Source: Pseudoips prasinana
Lineage: Eukaryota > Arthropoda > Insecta > Lepidoptera > Nolidae
NCBI GenBank assembly: GCA_951640165.1
Contig: OX621243.1
Span: 8,680,001 to 8,744,000, forward strand
Length of the DNA: 64,000 bases
Direction: 5' to 3'
Shown here: positions 1-12,612 of the stretch, in pieces
Position numbering within the stretch: position 1 is the stretch's first letter
Layout of the letters: every line of letters starts with the position of its first letter
Program-made: the position numbers and the translations under genes
The notes under the pieces: generated by a model
Told to the model about the DNA's origin: nothing
The model's input: the letters and a program-made list of their open reading frames with translations, nothing else
Databases searched by the model: none

Positions 1-235
1 TTTAAAGTCACCTGACAATTAAGGAACATTTTAGGCCGCGTAAAATATTTTACGTCAAATTTGACGTAAAATATTAATTTGCTCAAATTCGACGTAAAAT
101 GTCAAGTTGCTCCAATGTATCGTAAAATGTTCTAAACAGACAGGTTTTATGTTCACATTTTTTCAGAGGCTCCACATCTATAATATTAATAAATCTGTAT
201 TAGTTTATTCTAATAAGAATTTTTGTATAATTTAT

Positions 236-475
236 AAGTACATGCCATGTCGTTTCCGGCCTAAAAAGAATATCAGTGCCGCCCCATACCATCCCATAGG
301 TGTCGTAAAAGTTGAATCCCTTAGTCGCCTTTTACGACATCTACGGAACACCAGGTGGTTGGTCAGCGATGCCAACGTGCACTAGATATACTGTTTATGT
401 ATAACTGTGGTCGCTAACTCGCAAAAGCAGTGTTTATAGCAAAGCACTCCAAATGGCAACATTATAGAAACCAAT
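236..475 (+). repeat. Dispersed repeat, unnamed family R-a (degenerate copy)
   Basis: This block shares an ordered series of short matches with 8366-8560, including a segment around a GTCGTAAAA core, an ACACCAGGTGGTTGG-like segment and a CTCCAAATGG segment. A reverse-strand piece also occurs near 10985-11062. The shared order shows one dispersed repeat family. The short reading frames inside are not conserved between copies, so I do not call a gene. Family identity is unknown to me. Confidence 0.5.
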
Positions 476-1670
476 TTCCTGCAGATGTCGCTATTAGGCC
501 GATGATAATACTCGTATTGTAATGTGTCTCTCTAACATAATATTCTATAGTGCACCTACTAGGTTTTTCCTCTGCATCATTTTAATTGTTGTGGGTGACT
601 GAATCGGGCAAATTTCTCCAATCGAAAGTGAACCTTATACTTTGGTGATAAAGTTGGAAGTCTATAAAAGAAATTCGACAGATTTGGGTAGCTGGATGTG
701 CTGGCGTCTGTATATTGATTTGCTAATGATTTACAGATATAACTAAATAAACACATGACAGTACACAAGGTACCCCTAAAATTGTAGTTTTATTTTGCTA
801 GATGCTTAAGCGCCTACTCGCCTGTAGTGTCCACGGAAACAATGGAAGCATTTAAGGCTAACTGTGGACCTCATGTGATGCATAAAAACAGGTAATACAT
901 TGAAGGTATCAGATTAATACGTTCACGCATGAAACGTGAAAAATATGAAATATAACTCACACGATAAAATCACCAGATCGGATGATACATTTAAGAGTAA
1001 TCGTCGTAAAAGCGTTTTATATCTAACCCATTACTCACGCGAGGGTTAAGTGAAACACTCTCAAGTTATGACAGACTATTATCGAGACATCATTTTAGGG
1101 TTAAACACGAGTCTTCGCTATAAAGTTTATGTCTTCGCCCTTCGGTAAAACTCATTATGTTACCTAAGTAAATATTATGGGGTTAAGATTTGCCAGAGAG
1201 GTGACCTTTTAGAGTTATAGTGGGTTTTAATGATAATTATTGTTTATCCCATTAAAAATTTGAAGAATATCTGGGTTTCGACGATAATAGTTTGGTAGAA
1301 TATTCTAAGGAGTTATAAAGTAAATGCATATTGACTTCAGCTGGAAACTCAGCACCACGTCCATTGGTAGGTTTTTGTTATTATGGGAGCGGTTAGAAAT
1401 GGACGGACAAAACAGATTATATACCTTCAATTATTCTTCAACGCTCTGTGGAAATAAGTATTATTCATCAAATATCTATAATATTTGTTGCCCACAATAA
1501 ATTTTGTGAACTGGTAAGTTTGAATACACTTTTACGAGTCTATAACCTTCACTCACTTCCTCAAATTTCTGTTTTTTTTTTACGGCATTTTAATGTCATT
1601 TAAGGTATAAGCTAAAGCACCATCAATTTATCAAAATTATCCGAGTAAGTGGATAAATTCTTAGTAAATC

Positions 1671-2522
1671 TTTTTATTTATTTATTTATTTCAACACGTA
1701 TAAACTGTCATTACAGGAACTTAATACCTAATTCAATAGCTTATATACTTATAAATTAAAAACAAAAATTGTAACTCAATAATAAAAACTTAAACTATAC
1801 AAATTGCACAATAAGCGGCCTGTGTGAATTCGTTCAGTGTGCACGAAAAGATATCAATACTGTGAGCCAACGTATTGAGCGCCCGCAGCGCACGCGTGAG
1901 CGGTGCGCGCTGCAGCAGGCACGTGCGCGCGCGCGGCATGACCAGCAGCTCCGGCCTCCGCCGCCGTCCCACGAACTCATCCGGGACGCGTAGCCTGAGC
2001 TCCTCCAACACGTTCGGATTATGGATTTTGCCGCGCATCACTTTAAATATGTAAACGCTGAGAGCGACCTCCCTTCTCACTTCAAGCCTGTAATACCCCA
2101 CCATAAACAGAACGAAAAGAGTAGGGTAAAGGAGCGGATAGCCCGGGTATATATTGCTTCAAATACACGAACCTAACAAACTTGTTCTGGATACGTTCCA
2201 ACATCAGCCTGTACTTCCCCTCGTGTGGTGACCATATTACGGCATTGCATTCCAGATGACTCTCCACGAGTGCCTCGTAAAGTGCTTTCAAAGCGCCTAT
2301 GTTTGTGAAATTGTTCGCTTGGTGTAATATTAGTCCCAGATTCTGATAAGCTTTCTTGCATACATCAGTGATATGCTCTCGAAACTGTAAATCAGCAGTG
2401 AAGAGCACGCCTAAGTCCCGCATCTCTGTCACCCGCTGTAGCGGCGCCCCGTCCATAAGGTATTGGTAATGGCGCGGGGCTCGTGCGTGACTGAAGGACA
2501 GCACGGAACACTTATTCACATC
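1671..2522 (-). pseudogene. 5'-truncated non-LTR retrotransposon (Jockey-like), end of the reverse transcriptase ORF
   Basis: Read on the minus strand, 2519-2082 encodes the part of a LINE reverse transcriptase after the palm: a DLGVLF motif (RT motif E region), then a thumb/connection segment with ALYEALVESHLECNAVIW and QNKFVRFVYL. A frameshift near 2140-2160 moves the frame, which then continues from 2104 to 1790 into the C-terminal segment (GYYRLEVRREVALS). The endonuclease and catalytic RT motifs are absent, so the copy is 5'-truncated at about 2522. The 3' end reaches an A-rich AAATAAATAAAT tail at 1671-1690. The arrangement fits a Jockey-superfamily LINE. It is a dead copy because of truncation and frameshift. 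The exact clade is not certain. Confidence 0.8.
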
Positions 2523-3116
2523 TTAAATTAAAAATCTTAAATCTTAAATTAAATCCGCAAATTGAAAGTTTTAATCGACAAAGGTTGTTAAGTACATAAA
2601 AGTTTATATTCAAAGTGAAATATCAACAAGGAAACACCCGGTAACATCACTCGTATTTTAGAGAAAAAGACTCGTCAAATCGACTCACGATATCTTCGAT
2701 ACCCAAAAATTGTTAAAAAACTTTTATCCCCAAAACTTCGTAAGTAAAATCGCGAATAAAACTTGTAAAAGTATGAGGGAAACCAATATTGCTCCCTAAA
2801 TATCTTTTACAAGAAAATCGAAGCCATAATCACTTCGATATAAACTGCTTATATCTCGTGGGAAAAAATACAAGTATTTACCGAACTTTACCCTCTTAAA
2901 TAACTGTTGAGTGTATCAGTACTCCAGTGTTGTACTTACGCTCCCTTCGGAACTCGCGTAACTTTACCGGCGCAATATTCATATTTTGTTATCGATATAC
3001 TTTTAGTTTGCCATCTATTTTACTTGGAAAGAGGGAATTTTCGTGACGCTACTTAAAGTTAAATAGTAGTTAGTACTTGCCGAATTGTTTTTTTGTTTAG
3101 GTTTGCTCATAGTTAG

Positions 3117-3236
3117 ATACATACATACATACATAGACTCACGCCTGTTTCCCAGAGGGGTAGGCAGAGACAACGGATTTCCATTTGTCACGATCTTTGC
3201 ATACTTCTTTTGCCTCGATTACTGTCATTATATTCA
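3117..3236 (-). mobile_element. RTE-type LINE, severely 5'-truncated 3' end
   Basis: On the minus strand this repeats, essentially base for base by eye, the last ~105 bases of the long RTE copy at 56325-58424: the final codons (ending SAYPSGKQA), the stop, and the (TATG)n tail, here 3117-3136. Truncation near 3236 is typical of target-primed reverse transcription that stopped early. The close match suggests the family was recently active. Confidence 0.85.
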
Positions 3237-3469
3237 TAGTTAGATGTGTGGAATTTTATGTCTACGATTCTAACCAAATGAGTTTAGTCATTAAAACCAC
3301 CAAAAGCTGTCTAATATTATGTAGATAAATAACTTTTTGTTTACTTAAATAAAAAATAAATTAATTAAATTGTTGTAATATTTCAGACCATGGTTTCGAA
3401 AGTTTATATTATGGTGATTCTTTTTAGTGTTTTGAATAACACTTCTAAACAAATGTAAAATGTATGATG

Positions 3470-3620
3470 ATTCGTTTCATTTGGCCTGCTCCCGCTGCGT
3501 CTTCCGGGTCGTGGTCGCCACTCGAGAATCTTTCTGTTCCAGCAGCGGTCGGCTCTACGACCAATGTGCCCACTGCCACTACAGCTTGGCAATTATTCGG
3601 GCTATATCGGTTACAACGAT
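3470..3620 (-). pseudogene. Fragment of a second RTE-like LINE ORF (RTE-2), C-terminal part
   Basis: The minus strand encodes GHIGRRADRCWNRKILEWRP followed by PGRRSGSRP, the familiar C-terminal region of a lepidopteran RTE-like LINE (pattern GHIARR...RKVLEWRPRTGRR...RP). The same family recurs at 12050-12265, 14781-15575 and near 16265-16310. The fragment lacks catalytic domains and is broken at both ends. Confidence 0.65.
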
Positions 3621-4481
3621 TGTATCAAGTATGTAACAGCTGCTCAATCTAAAAAATACTGTTTATAGCCAGGGATAGATCTCCTAGTTTTAGATTTTAG
3701 GTACCAAATCATACAATCAGTTCAGTAACTTGTATTGAGGGAGGAGTTCACGTTCCATAAGGAAATACATTGCTGCTCTTCAATGCGTTTGCATCATGTA
3801 TTAAGTAATTGGCATGCCATCTTGGCAGGAAGTATTTGACATGATGACCAAACTACTAAAATACTTTCCATGTGCTAACGCTGGAAACGCGCTTATTTAA
3901 AATATAATTAAAAATAGAAATATAGTAATAGGACTAAATAGGATTAAATATGACCACTAAATTATAAAAGAAAAAGATAAAAAAGTATTCAAAATACAAA
4001 ACAAATGAGTTATATATTTCATTCCTTTTCAACCTTGTCTTAGGCTGATTAATATATTTAGATGTAATTTGTCTAACCAAACAAACAAATTGCCTGCTAC
4101 TTCATTTAAAATCATCATATTTCACACCTGACCATGACATATAAAACAAGTTGTTAGTAATTCAATTAATAGAATAAACAAGGTAGTAAATTTATAGGAT
4201 TACTATAAGATATATAAGGCGTCATCATGACGTTATAATAAATGATATGTCATCTAATACACCAAATAACATTAATATCTATTTTTAAGCAATGAAATGC
4301 TCATTGAAATGTTGACGGTCCTGATTTTAATCTGAACTTACTAAGGCTAGAACTAAAACGGGATTGCAAATTAGAGCACAATACATTACGGTGTATACTA
4401 TCGAGTCAAAAATATTTAAAATTATCTTTAAATAGGACGTTATAGTAGAGAGAAGAGGTTGACATTTGAAATTATATAAAA

Positions 4482-4755
4482 CTAGCGGCCCGTTACGTGC
4501 TTCGCTACGTATAAGGCATAGTAATAAAAAAAAAGATTATTAAGTTCATTTATTCAAACAAAAAAAAATTTTAATTTGCTATAAGATGTTGATTTTACAC
4601 TTTTTCAAGACTTTTTTAAAATTTACTCTATGTACAAACCTTCCCTGGACTTCCACGAATAATTTTATTAAAGACCAAAATTAGCCAAATCAGTAAGAGC
4701 GTTGTTGAGTTATAACATTACAACGAAAAGTGGCATTGATTTTTATATATATAGA
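4482..4755 (-). mobile_element. Non-autonomous Helitron
   Basis: Read on the minus strand the element begins A|TCTATATATATAAAAATC and ends CCGCTAG|T, the A|TC...CTAG|T termini of Helitrons. No coding capacity in 274 bp. A short self-complementary GCTACGTA..TACGTGC stretch lies just inside the CTAG end, in the position of the usual 3' hairpin. Termini match, but the internal sequence differs from the 320-bp family found elsewhere in the window. Confidence 0.65.
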
Positions 4756-6377
4756 TGTAAGATTTGGGTTTAATTGACAAAATTACTAACATTTAATGTC
4801 ACATCTAAAGGTAATACAGACTATAATGACATATGTCAAGATAGTTCTAAAGTCCTGATTATTTTATTATTCTATTCTAGTAACTAAAATTTTATATACG
4901 ACTGCCTAACCTCATCAATGTTATGTTTGCAGTCTTACTAGAATGATTATGTATTGTTTTCATATTCTCGAACGAAATATAAAAATAATATCTTAGTAAC
5001 TTGTTATTAGTATTTACTTAAGGATTAAAATAAATCAAAAAATGTGTTGATGAAAATGCACAGACCGCACCGACGGACTAATTTTTTTTTTTTTCGTTAC
5101 TGTATTTGACTATTTTTACGTATTGCATTGTGACCTTGACAAGTACACGAGTATGTTAATACCCAAGTGCTGAATAAACTTCATTATGTAATACATAGCT
5201 AATTCGTATATATCTTGGTGATCAGCGTTTTTGTTTCGATTAAAAATAGAATCCGTTCACACGTACCACATAAAAATATTTTTTTACATCTGTGCCAATG
5301 CAATACAATCTCCGCAAAGCGAGACCATTTAAACGCTAATTAATAAAAATATTATAACAATTTTGTCAATACGGGCATCCCTTTTGTATAATTCTTACAA
5401 TTCGATTAACAATAGATCGTAGAAAATATTATACTTTTTCATACTTAAGTCAGTGACAATCTGTAACTATAAACAGAAAACACCCATAGTAAAACAATAA
5501 AGTTAGTAAAGAATTTTGTACAAAGAAATAATTAGGTATACTCAATTTGAAGAATTTCGGGAAATCTTTATACCGTATCCTGAACGAGGAATGTTTTCGA
5601 GCCAGTAGTCATTAGCTCCCCACGGGTTGAGATGGGATGACAATAATTTATGCCGTCAGCCACACAGCAAATGTGTAATTATAATATTCTTACATTGTAC
5701 ACCATTAAAATTTAACTTCAGTTCTATCTACACCTTACAAGCCTTAGAAGGACAACTCTCTCACAAGTCACAGAGTTTTGACCTAGTTTGGTATTCAGAG
5801 CACCATAAAATACTATTAGTTTTGATCTTGTAGTATTTAGCGGTAATTAGTATCTTAAATAATAATCAAAGCAAAGTCAACACACAAGTAGAGACACGTC
5901 AAGATAAAATAATTGGAATTGCTTTAAATCTCACTAACAGTCTCCTCACATTATAATGAGTTAAAATCTTTGCAATTGAAGACAGACGATTTAATTGGTG
6001 ACTTTAAACTAAATCGCCACGATTTTAATGAACAAACCTATTTGATTTGGGTTTAAGGAAACTTTCAGTGATTGGCATCTTTCATGATGCGAAGTTTGAT
6101 AATTAGTTTGTGGAGATAATCAAAGTTCTGTTTGTTTATTATAGGATTAACAAGGATAACTTAAGTAAGTAATTTTGAGTAAGGAGTTATGGGTGATGAA
6201 CCTTCTATTCTTTCGTTAGCTAATTAATATATTATTTATTGTACACGGGCGAGCCTATCTCAACTGTTGTTCTTTTCTAGCAAGTCAGAGCACGTCTTAT
6301 ATGTTAAAAACAGTATACGTACTTTTTATATCAGGAATTAACTAACAAATTATAATAATAGCATAATCTATATAATA

Positions 6378-6545
6378 ATATCCTGGAAATTACTTAAATT
6401 AAGCAGAGCTTCTACTATGGAAACCAGATAACTGACAATTATATTACATATACTACTTTTATTTTGTAAACCCTCACTTATATAAATAACTTATATAATA
6501 AACAGACATATTGATGCACACAAATATCTATCTGTTGTGATAAAT
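6378..6545 (-). repeat. SINE-1 remnant
   Basis: Minus-strand copy of the SINE-1 body, recognised by the ordered landmarks AAACCAGATAACTGA, TACTACTTTT, AACAGACAT and CACAAATATCT on the plus strand, as in 13130-13388. The tRNA-like head is lost. Degenerate, so probably old. Confidence 0.6.
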
Positions 6546-8365
6546 AATACAAAAACGATACTGCCCTGATTCTATGCTATACCAAGTAAAGTAATTTTAA
6601 TATGATTTTTATGAAAAGGACATGCTCATTTTACGTTTGTTGAGGAATACTGATTAAAAAGTAAGTGACACGTTAGGACCTATCGACTAATTGTATAGGT
6701 ACTCATAAAAAATTACAACAAGGTTTATAAACCTAAAAGATGGCATACAATTCGGATCCGTTTATAATTTAGGCCAACCCTAGAGACGGATTTTTGAAAG
6801 CTTATCCTCTGAAAAGGACATGCTAATTTTACTTTTGTTGAGGAAAGTAAGCGAAACGTTAGGAACTATCGATATAATGACATTTACATTAGTTTATTGG
6901 TGTAAACAACGAATTGCATGCATTGTCTACCATTGGTTAATAACTATAAACATAAGCAGATATTGCTTACTGACGCTAAATAAACACAAACATACAAAAC
7001 CATTAAGTTACTTATAATATGAGTATTATATATTTATATCTACATACATATTATCTATCTACTCGCCTGCTAACTTAAAATCTGATAATCATAAAAGTAG
7101 AAAATGTTTCTTTGTTTTTCTCAAATACGTCAAGAGATGCTGTAGCGCAAGTTTTACGTGGAAGAGGATGCCACATACGCACTGCTCGAACAGTAAACAA
7201 TTCTTCGCATGGGCTTGAAAAGTGGACATTCGAAGAACAAGGGAAGTGGTTGGGCGACCCATGTTATTCTTAAACATTTCCAATATTTAAATCAAACTCA
7301 AACACACTGAGCATAAAAAAGTAAAAAAGCTGTTACCCAAATCACAAAGTTTTTAAACTTTTTTGATTTCAATGAGTTTGCATTTGACCACGATGTCACC
7401 TGATGGTAAGTGAAGATGTGGTCAAAGGTGGTAGCACGATGCCTGTTCACTCTAGTCTTGAATATAGACCCATGTTATATGAGTCTGGCAACACGTCGGA
7501 ATTCAAGAACGTACTTTTCAACCTTAGTGCCAAGTTATTACCAAACCATTTGCAGCATAACCTTAAACTAAAATTAGCATTGTATAAATGCCTCCTTCTA
7601 TCTCGACTTTAACTATTTTCGTTGCGGTTTCTATTAACTGCGGTTTGTGTTTCACGAAGTTCGTTGTTTGCACATTTGCAAACAGATGGCGCTTGGACTA
7701 TATGAGTTCTTATATTATTATGCAATATTTGTAGATTAACCGTTAAGGCTGATAAAACTGTACCTAATGTACCATTGAAGATAATTGAATCTATCAAGTA
7801 AAACTGAATGAAAAAATGAATTCATTTGGAGTCAATCAAAACTCCATGATATGATATTCTTCTATCACAGAAAGACGCCGTATGTGGGTAGCGCAAGATC
7901 AGTCATTTTAAATTTCCTTGGAATATCTTTGTCCAATAGTCTTTCAGCAGACATGATGAGGATATTAGCTTAGAATATATTACGGTTAGAAATTTCATTT
8001 GTATATTTCTTTGACGTAGGTACCTACTCATCATAAATTTGTCAAAAACTATAAGTGTAAGAATTATTGTATAGCACTGTCTTATTAAAAGGATTTCAAA
8101 TCCGAAAATAAGTAGTTACGACAGAAATGAATACTACTTTCGCAGTTCAAATTCTTAGTTGGTACAAGAAACATTCTAGCATCACGAAGTTACTCATCAT
8201 CATATCAACCAAAATGGTTGGACAAAGAGATCCCCAAATATTAAAATAAGATACTGGTTTTGCGCTACCTTAATTTAGTGGCTTCCAATGACCCTCAGAA
8301 GTACATCGGTCTATCTAGAAGGGGCCTACCCACGCTGCGAAAAGACCAAGTTTAGCGTTTTAACA

Positions 8366-8560
8366 TACTCTTTTCGCTTTATGCCATACCGTGCGTGTCG
8401 TAAAAGGCGAGTAAGGGATACACCAGGTAGTTGGGTAGCAACGCTTGCTGTGTTCTACCTAACCTACCCACCTAACTGCGGACCTGCGGACTGCGCAAAC
8501 CCCTCCAAATGGTAACGTTAGAAACCTTTGGGGATGATCTATGCCCAGCAGTGGACGATA
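8366..8560 (+). repeat. Dispersed repeat, unnamed family R-a
   Basis: Better-preserved copy of the repeat seen at 236-475: GTCGTAAAAGGCGAGTAAGG, ACACCAGGTAGTTGGG, then CTCCAAATGGTAACGTTAG and TTTGGGGATG. Upstream, 8225-8340 resembles degenerate RTE-2 sequence (GGGGCCTACCCACGCTGCG). No gene is supported here. Confidence 0.5.
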
Positions 8561-9680
8561 TCAGACTCAGAAATAATATGTCCTATATTATTAAACGCCA
8601 AGTACACAACGACATACAATTAAATTGGAAGATGTACCAGTTTAGGTTGGAAAAGAATATCAGATGTACATATAACTTGACCATAATAACAAACATTTGT
8701 ACTAAACATACTAATCAAATCAACGGAAATAATTCGGGTGAATTTTTAGCAAAAAAACCTTATTGCAAATTTCGGTACGCTCAATGATCATTAGTACTAA
8801 TGACCGACATAAAACAAAACTAACGCATTGACGTAATTTATATTTTTTTATTATCATTTTGTATAAAAAGTATAGTCATCATCTATTTACGTCCCAAATA
8901 AATAAAAAACGGGAGTAAAAAATTATTACTTTTTAATATTTCTATCAGTTTCATATTTAACGAGTTTTGTTAGGTGTGGCAAATTACTAAATTGTACATA
9001 TTTTTATATACACGTTCTTGAATACTTTCAATAAGCTTTTCCCAAAGAGATCGGAGTCTTTTTAATTTTACTGTTCTTGGGTAAAACAACGTTCTTTTAT
9101 GCAAACATAAATATTAGTTATTATGTTATTTTTCTTATTAAACTCCCAAATGCATAAGAGGAAATTAAGACCATTGGTGGGTGTGTTAGTTAAGTATAAA
9201 CAATCGTGTTATACTTTATTGTTTTTTAGATAAAAAAATATATCACTTTCAACACATGTATTATAACATCGACCATTATCACATATAAAAAAAAAAAAAT
9301 CATCGCCATTATTGAAAACGTTATTTGCAAAAAAATAAATTATGTTATTTCTTTTTGATGTATAGATTTATTAACTTTTGTATTGTTTATTTAAATAATG
9401 TACTGGTACTTTATACAGAAAGAAATAATATATTCTACAAATTATGGGTGTTTATTTTGTGATATACCTACCAAGTTGTGGATATTCTTTTAAATTAGTG
9501 ATATTTATAAACTAAGTTATTCAAGTAACCTAGTAAAATTAGCTTTCTTTTTATAAGTTGTTTTATCTTTAATGAGAAAGCATGAAATTCAAGCCTACCG
9601 TACCAAGGTAATGGTAGCCAATAAAATTATCGTGAATGTACTGTAGTTACCGAACGTCTTATAAATAAATTCCAACGTAC

Positions 9681-9840
9681 CTGATAGCAACACATTCCTC
9701 TGGCCAGGACATATATCCTGTCAAACAAGGTGAAAAGAGAAGCTGAAGGCTGGTGGATAGTGCAGATGATGGTACGACCTTGACGTGATAATAGGCGTAG
9801 AAGAACCACCAGTTGCCGAATTGACACGATGTCCAAACCT
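9681..9840 (-). CDS. ABCG half-transporter, internal exon with D-loop and H-loop
   Basis: Minus-strand internal exon of 160 nt between acceptor AG (9842-9841, after a pyrimidine-rich tract) and donor GTACGT (9680 downward). The first base completes the codon begun by the exon at 27094-27239, giving DEPTT|GLD across the junction. The 53 codons then contain GLD (D-loop), RTIICTIHQPSASLF with the H-loop histidine, and FDRIYVLARG. This is the end of the nucleotide-binding domain of an ABCG1/ABCG4-like half transporter, an ATP-driven membrane transporter, usually for sterols or other lipids, that works as a dimer. It ends in phase 0. The following exons, encoding the six-helix membrane domain, are not visible and should lie at lower coordinates. 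Substrate and precise orthologue cannot be told from this piece. Confidence 0.95.
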
Positions 9841-11039
9841 CTGAAAAGATAAAAAATAGAATAAGTACCTTATAAAGGTTATTTCTTGCATCTTGAAATT
9901 TCACTCTTCAATTTAAATTTAACTATTTTACATCTCATTTGCAACAATGCGTAAAATATGCGATAGTCTGGTGCATACGATGCGAGCCAGCCCTCAACGG
10001 TATCCGAATTACGATAGTGAGTAAGTCAGGGTTGGACTGCACCTACATAAGTCGCTACTATGTCGTCTCCCACGGCACATCGCGGCATATTACGTGTTGT
10101 AATAACAACAAAATATAACATGTAACGTAATTAACGCACACCCTCAAACACCCCAATTAGAATATTATGTTGTAATCATAATAAATACACTGATTTTTTT
10201 ATTTAACATGTATATGCATTGTTATTTACTAAATGAGTTACTTGGAATAAAGTTTATTTTTCTTTATTTTGTATTGAATGATAGAATTTGTATGAATACT
10301 AATAAAACTGCGATTTTAAAAGTCTTATTACTTTGACTTACGGTCCATTTCAATTTGATTTGACTCTAAAGACTTAATATGACAATAACTTCCATAGTTT
10401 TAATTATTTTTGGAATAAAAAATTACTTATATTTAAAATGATATACATCGATTTAGTAAACGATTCTGAACAAACTATTTTCATGGGGTGTGTTAATTAA
10501 GTTACATGTCGTATACAAAACTCCTTATTGTACTCCAGAAATAACATATTAATTACTCAAACAGTTACTATAAATGTTGTGCAAAGGGGGCAGTGTGTGT
10601 CTTATAGCTAGATGCAATTTCTTCCAGACATCCTTGGGATGGACAAAACACGTAATAATAGAATAATGGACAGTATAAAGGAGTAACCAATTGTTAAAAT
10701 TTGAAAAAAAATGTTTAATTATGATAAAGATAAACTCAATTTATAAGCAATAATATAGTGAAGATTAAATGAGGTAACACCAAATATATTTTAGTAGGTA
10801 ATATGGCTGTAAATTCTACTAAACTACATGAGTAATAGTTTGAATTAATAAATGTCCTATTTATTCAGAACAGCGTATCTTATTTACCATAGATAGCTAA
10901 CGTGGAAGTAGTAAACCTGATTGATTAATAAACAAAATAATAATCATTTTACATTATTGCATGATATCGTCCATCGCTTGACATAGGCTTCCCCTCAAAG
11001 GTCCTATAACGTTGCCATTTGAAGGCGTTTGCCTTAGTC

Positions 11040-11420
11040 ACCGCGCTTGGCATGCGAGTTAACGACCGCAGTTACACGACGTCCTGCGTGAGCGAACTGG
11101 ACGCGAACGCGAAGCGGCGCGGCGCGGCGCGATAACAACAGACAGTCGAAACCTATTGATGTGGCCTACGTGACCATACGCGCGTGTGCGGCGCGGTGCG
11201 GAGCGGTGCGAAATGAAGCAAACGCGATCAGTTGGCTTGATTATTTCGCGCGAACAGGATGAGGTGCCGTAGTGTTTTTTCGGCGTCGGTGGCGGCTGCG
11301 CGGGACGATTCGCGTGCACGTAGGACATAGCCACCGCATCGCATTGAATTCGCGTGTCACCGCTTCATAATCGCATTCGCGTTCAACCGCCTACGTAAGA
11401 CGTAGCGTTAGATGTTAGCT
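11040..11420. promoter_or_regulatory. CpG-rich island inside the ABCG intron, candidate promoter
   Basis: About 380 bp that is strikingly rich in CG dinucleotides (runs such as GGCGCGGCGCGGCGCG) within DNA that is otherwise about two-thirds AT. A 91-codon frame on the minus strand (11334-11059) is arginine- and proline-rich with no recognisable domain and is probably a by-product of base composition. Such islands in insect introns can mark an alternative promoter or first exon. The left edge (about 10985-11062) overlaps repeat family R-a in reverse, so a repeat-derived island is an alternative. No TATA box or splice-donor-linked ORF could be fixed. Confidence 0.35.
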
Positions 11421-12049
11421 AGGACACAGGTAGTGTTGCGCCTTTTAAGACACTCACAGGATGGGGTGGGCCGGTTATAATTTGTATGCCGGCAACCACA
11501 CCGTAGTATAAAATCATAATAACCTTCGTAATATTTTGTTCGTGCCTTTTAGTAATATTTAGATTGAAAATATATTATGAGTGATAATTGCATACCCAAA
11601 AAAACACGATAAGATCGAGACCGTATATTATTAAACTTTTAAGTTTATTCGATCGTAATAAAATTGCCATTTATAAAAGGAAACACAACTCGTTCAAAAC
11701 TCGTACTCCAGTGTATTCAACAGTGGAGTAATAATAACCAAAACAAGTAACGAAATAAACATGCATTAACTGCGGTACAACCAAAGTCAATATTGTCCAT
11801 TAACAAAATCCCAGCGAAGCTTACTGATTCCCCTGAAATTTTGTAAAGGGCATTAATTTAAACGTGTTTAACTTTATAGGGTCATAACTCAATTTTATTT
11901 GTTTAGGCACGTCAACAGACCGTAACATTTTGATTCAATACAAAAAATATATAAGATTCCATGATTCCAAATACATATTTTCTTACAAATACTATAGACC
12001 GATATGTATAAAACAAATTCTTAATATATTGATCATATTTTCAGTGAGT

Positions 12050-12265
12050 ATTGTCATCATCATCATCATATGTCATGTCATCAGTATGTATATCATCGCC
12101 TGGTACCCATAGTACAAGCTTTGCTTAGTTTGGGGCTAGGATGATCTGTGTGATATCCCCCCCCCCCCAGATATCAGCCGAAAGACGTCCACTGCTGGAC
12201 AAAGGCCTTCCCCAAAGATCTCCACAATCCCGGTCTTGCGCTATCCGCATCCAGCGTTTTCTAGA
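12050..12265 (-). repeat. RTE-2 LINE 3' fragment with TCA-type tail and an inserted SINE-1 3' piece
   Basis: Plus-strand landmarks ATCAGCCGAAAGACGTCCAC, TGCTGGACAAAGGCC and CCGGTCTTGCGCTATCCGCA are the reverse complement of the RTE-2 3' end (encoding ..VQQWTSFG-like residues). A TCATCATCATCATCAT run at about 12055-12070 resembles its simple-repeat tail. Between them, 12098-12160 is the 3' part of SINE-1 in plus orientation, ending in a C10 run. So the LINE fragment appears split by, or adjacent to, a SINE piece. Confidence 0.6.
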
Positions 12266-12367
12266 GTATTGTGCACTACAAGTATTTAGACAGTTTGACT
12301 ATTGTTAATGAGCATTAATATTATTTTCTACCGAATTAAATTAGTATCACAGCTAATTAACCCTACA

Positions 12368-12612
12368 CAGTGCGCTGCTTTTAGTAATGACAGACCGGTT
12401 GTTAGGTCGTGGGTTTGATTCCCACCCAGGACAGATATTTGTGTGCTTCAACATGTCTGTTTGTCTTGAATCTGCGGGTAATTATGTATAGAAATATCTA
12501 TTTAATTTTAAAGTAGTATAATAATATGTAGTATATCAGTTATCTGGTTTCCATAGTACAAGCTCTGCATAGTTTGGGATCAGATGGCGTGTGTGAATTT
12601 CTGAACTGTACA
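12368..12612 (+). repeat. SINE-1 copy
   Basis: Plus-strand copy. The GGGTTTGATTCCCACCC segment is the RNA polymerase III B-box region of a tRNA-derived head. It is followed by the family body (GGACAGATATTTGTG, ACATGTCTGTTTGTC, AGTATATCAGTTATCTGG, TACAAGCTCTGC). The A-box side is degenerate (GACCGGTTGTTAGG). Confidence 0.75.

Larger units (their letters stand above)
1..9680. other. Left flank: intron or downstream DNA of the ABCG gene
   Basis: No exon is recognisable here. The exon at 9681-9840 ends in phase 0, so the next host exon should encode the linker after the H-loop and the transmembrane half. I searched the minus strand by eye for that and found nothing convincing. The stretch is AT-rich and holds scattered repeat remnants, listed separately. 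A short block near 590-725 is related to the foldback at 63152-63295 and to a fragment near 19730. The stretches 2530-3110, 4760-6370, 6550-8360 and 8560-9680 show no gene. A region near 7085-7290 looks like a degenerate repeat, but I could not name it. Confidence 0.6.

Noticed and set aside
7089..7283. 64-codon minus-strand frame with a Cys/Leu-rich translation
   Set aside because: Looks like a degenerate dispersed repeat; no domain, and I could not confirm a family.
1..9600. Search for ABCG transmembrane-domain exons
   Set aside because: Short minus-strand frames here lack helices or splice sites fitting the phase-0 exit of the exon at 9681; none is supported.
11059..11334. 91-codon minus-strand frame in the CpG-rich island
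   Set aside because: Arg/Pro-rich translation expected from GC-rich sequence; no domain, and no supported start or splice context.
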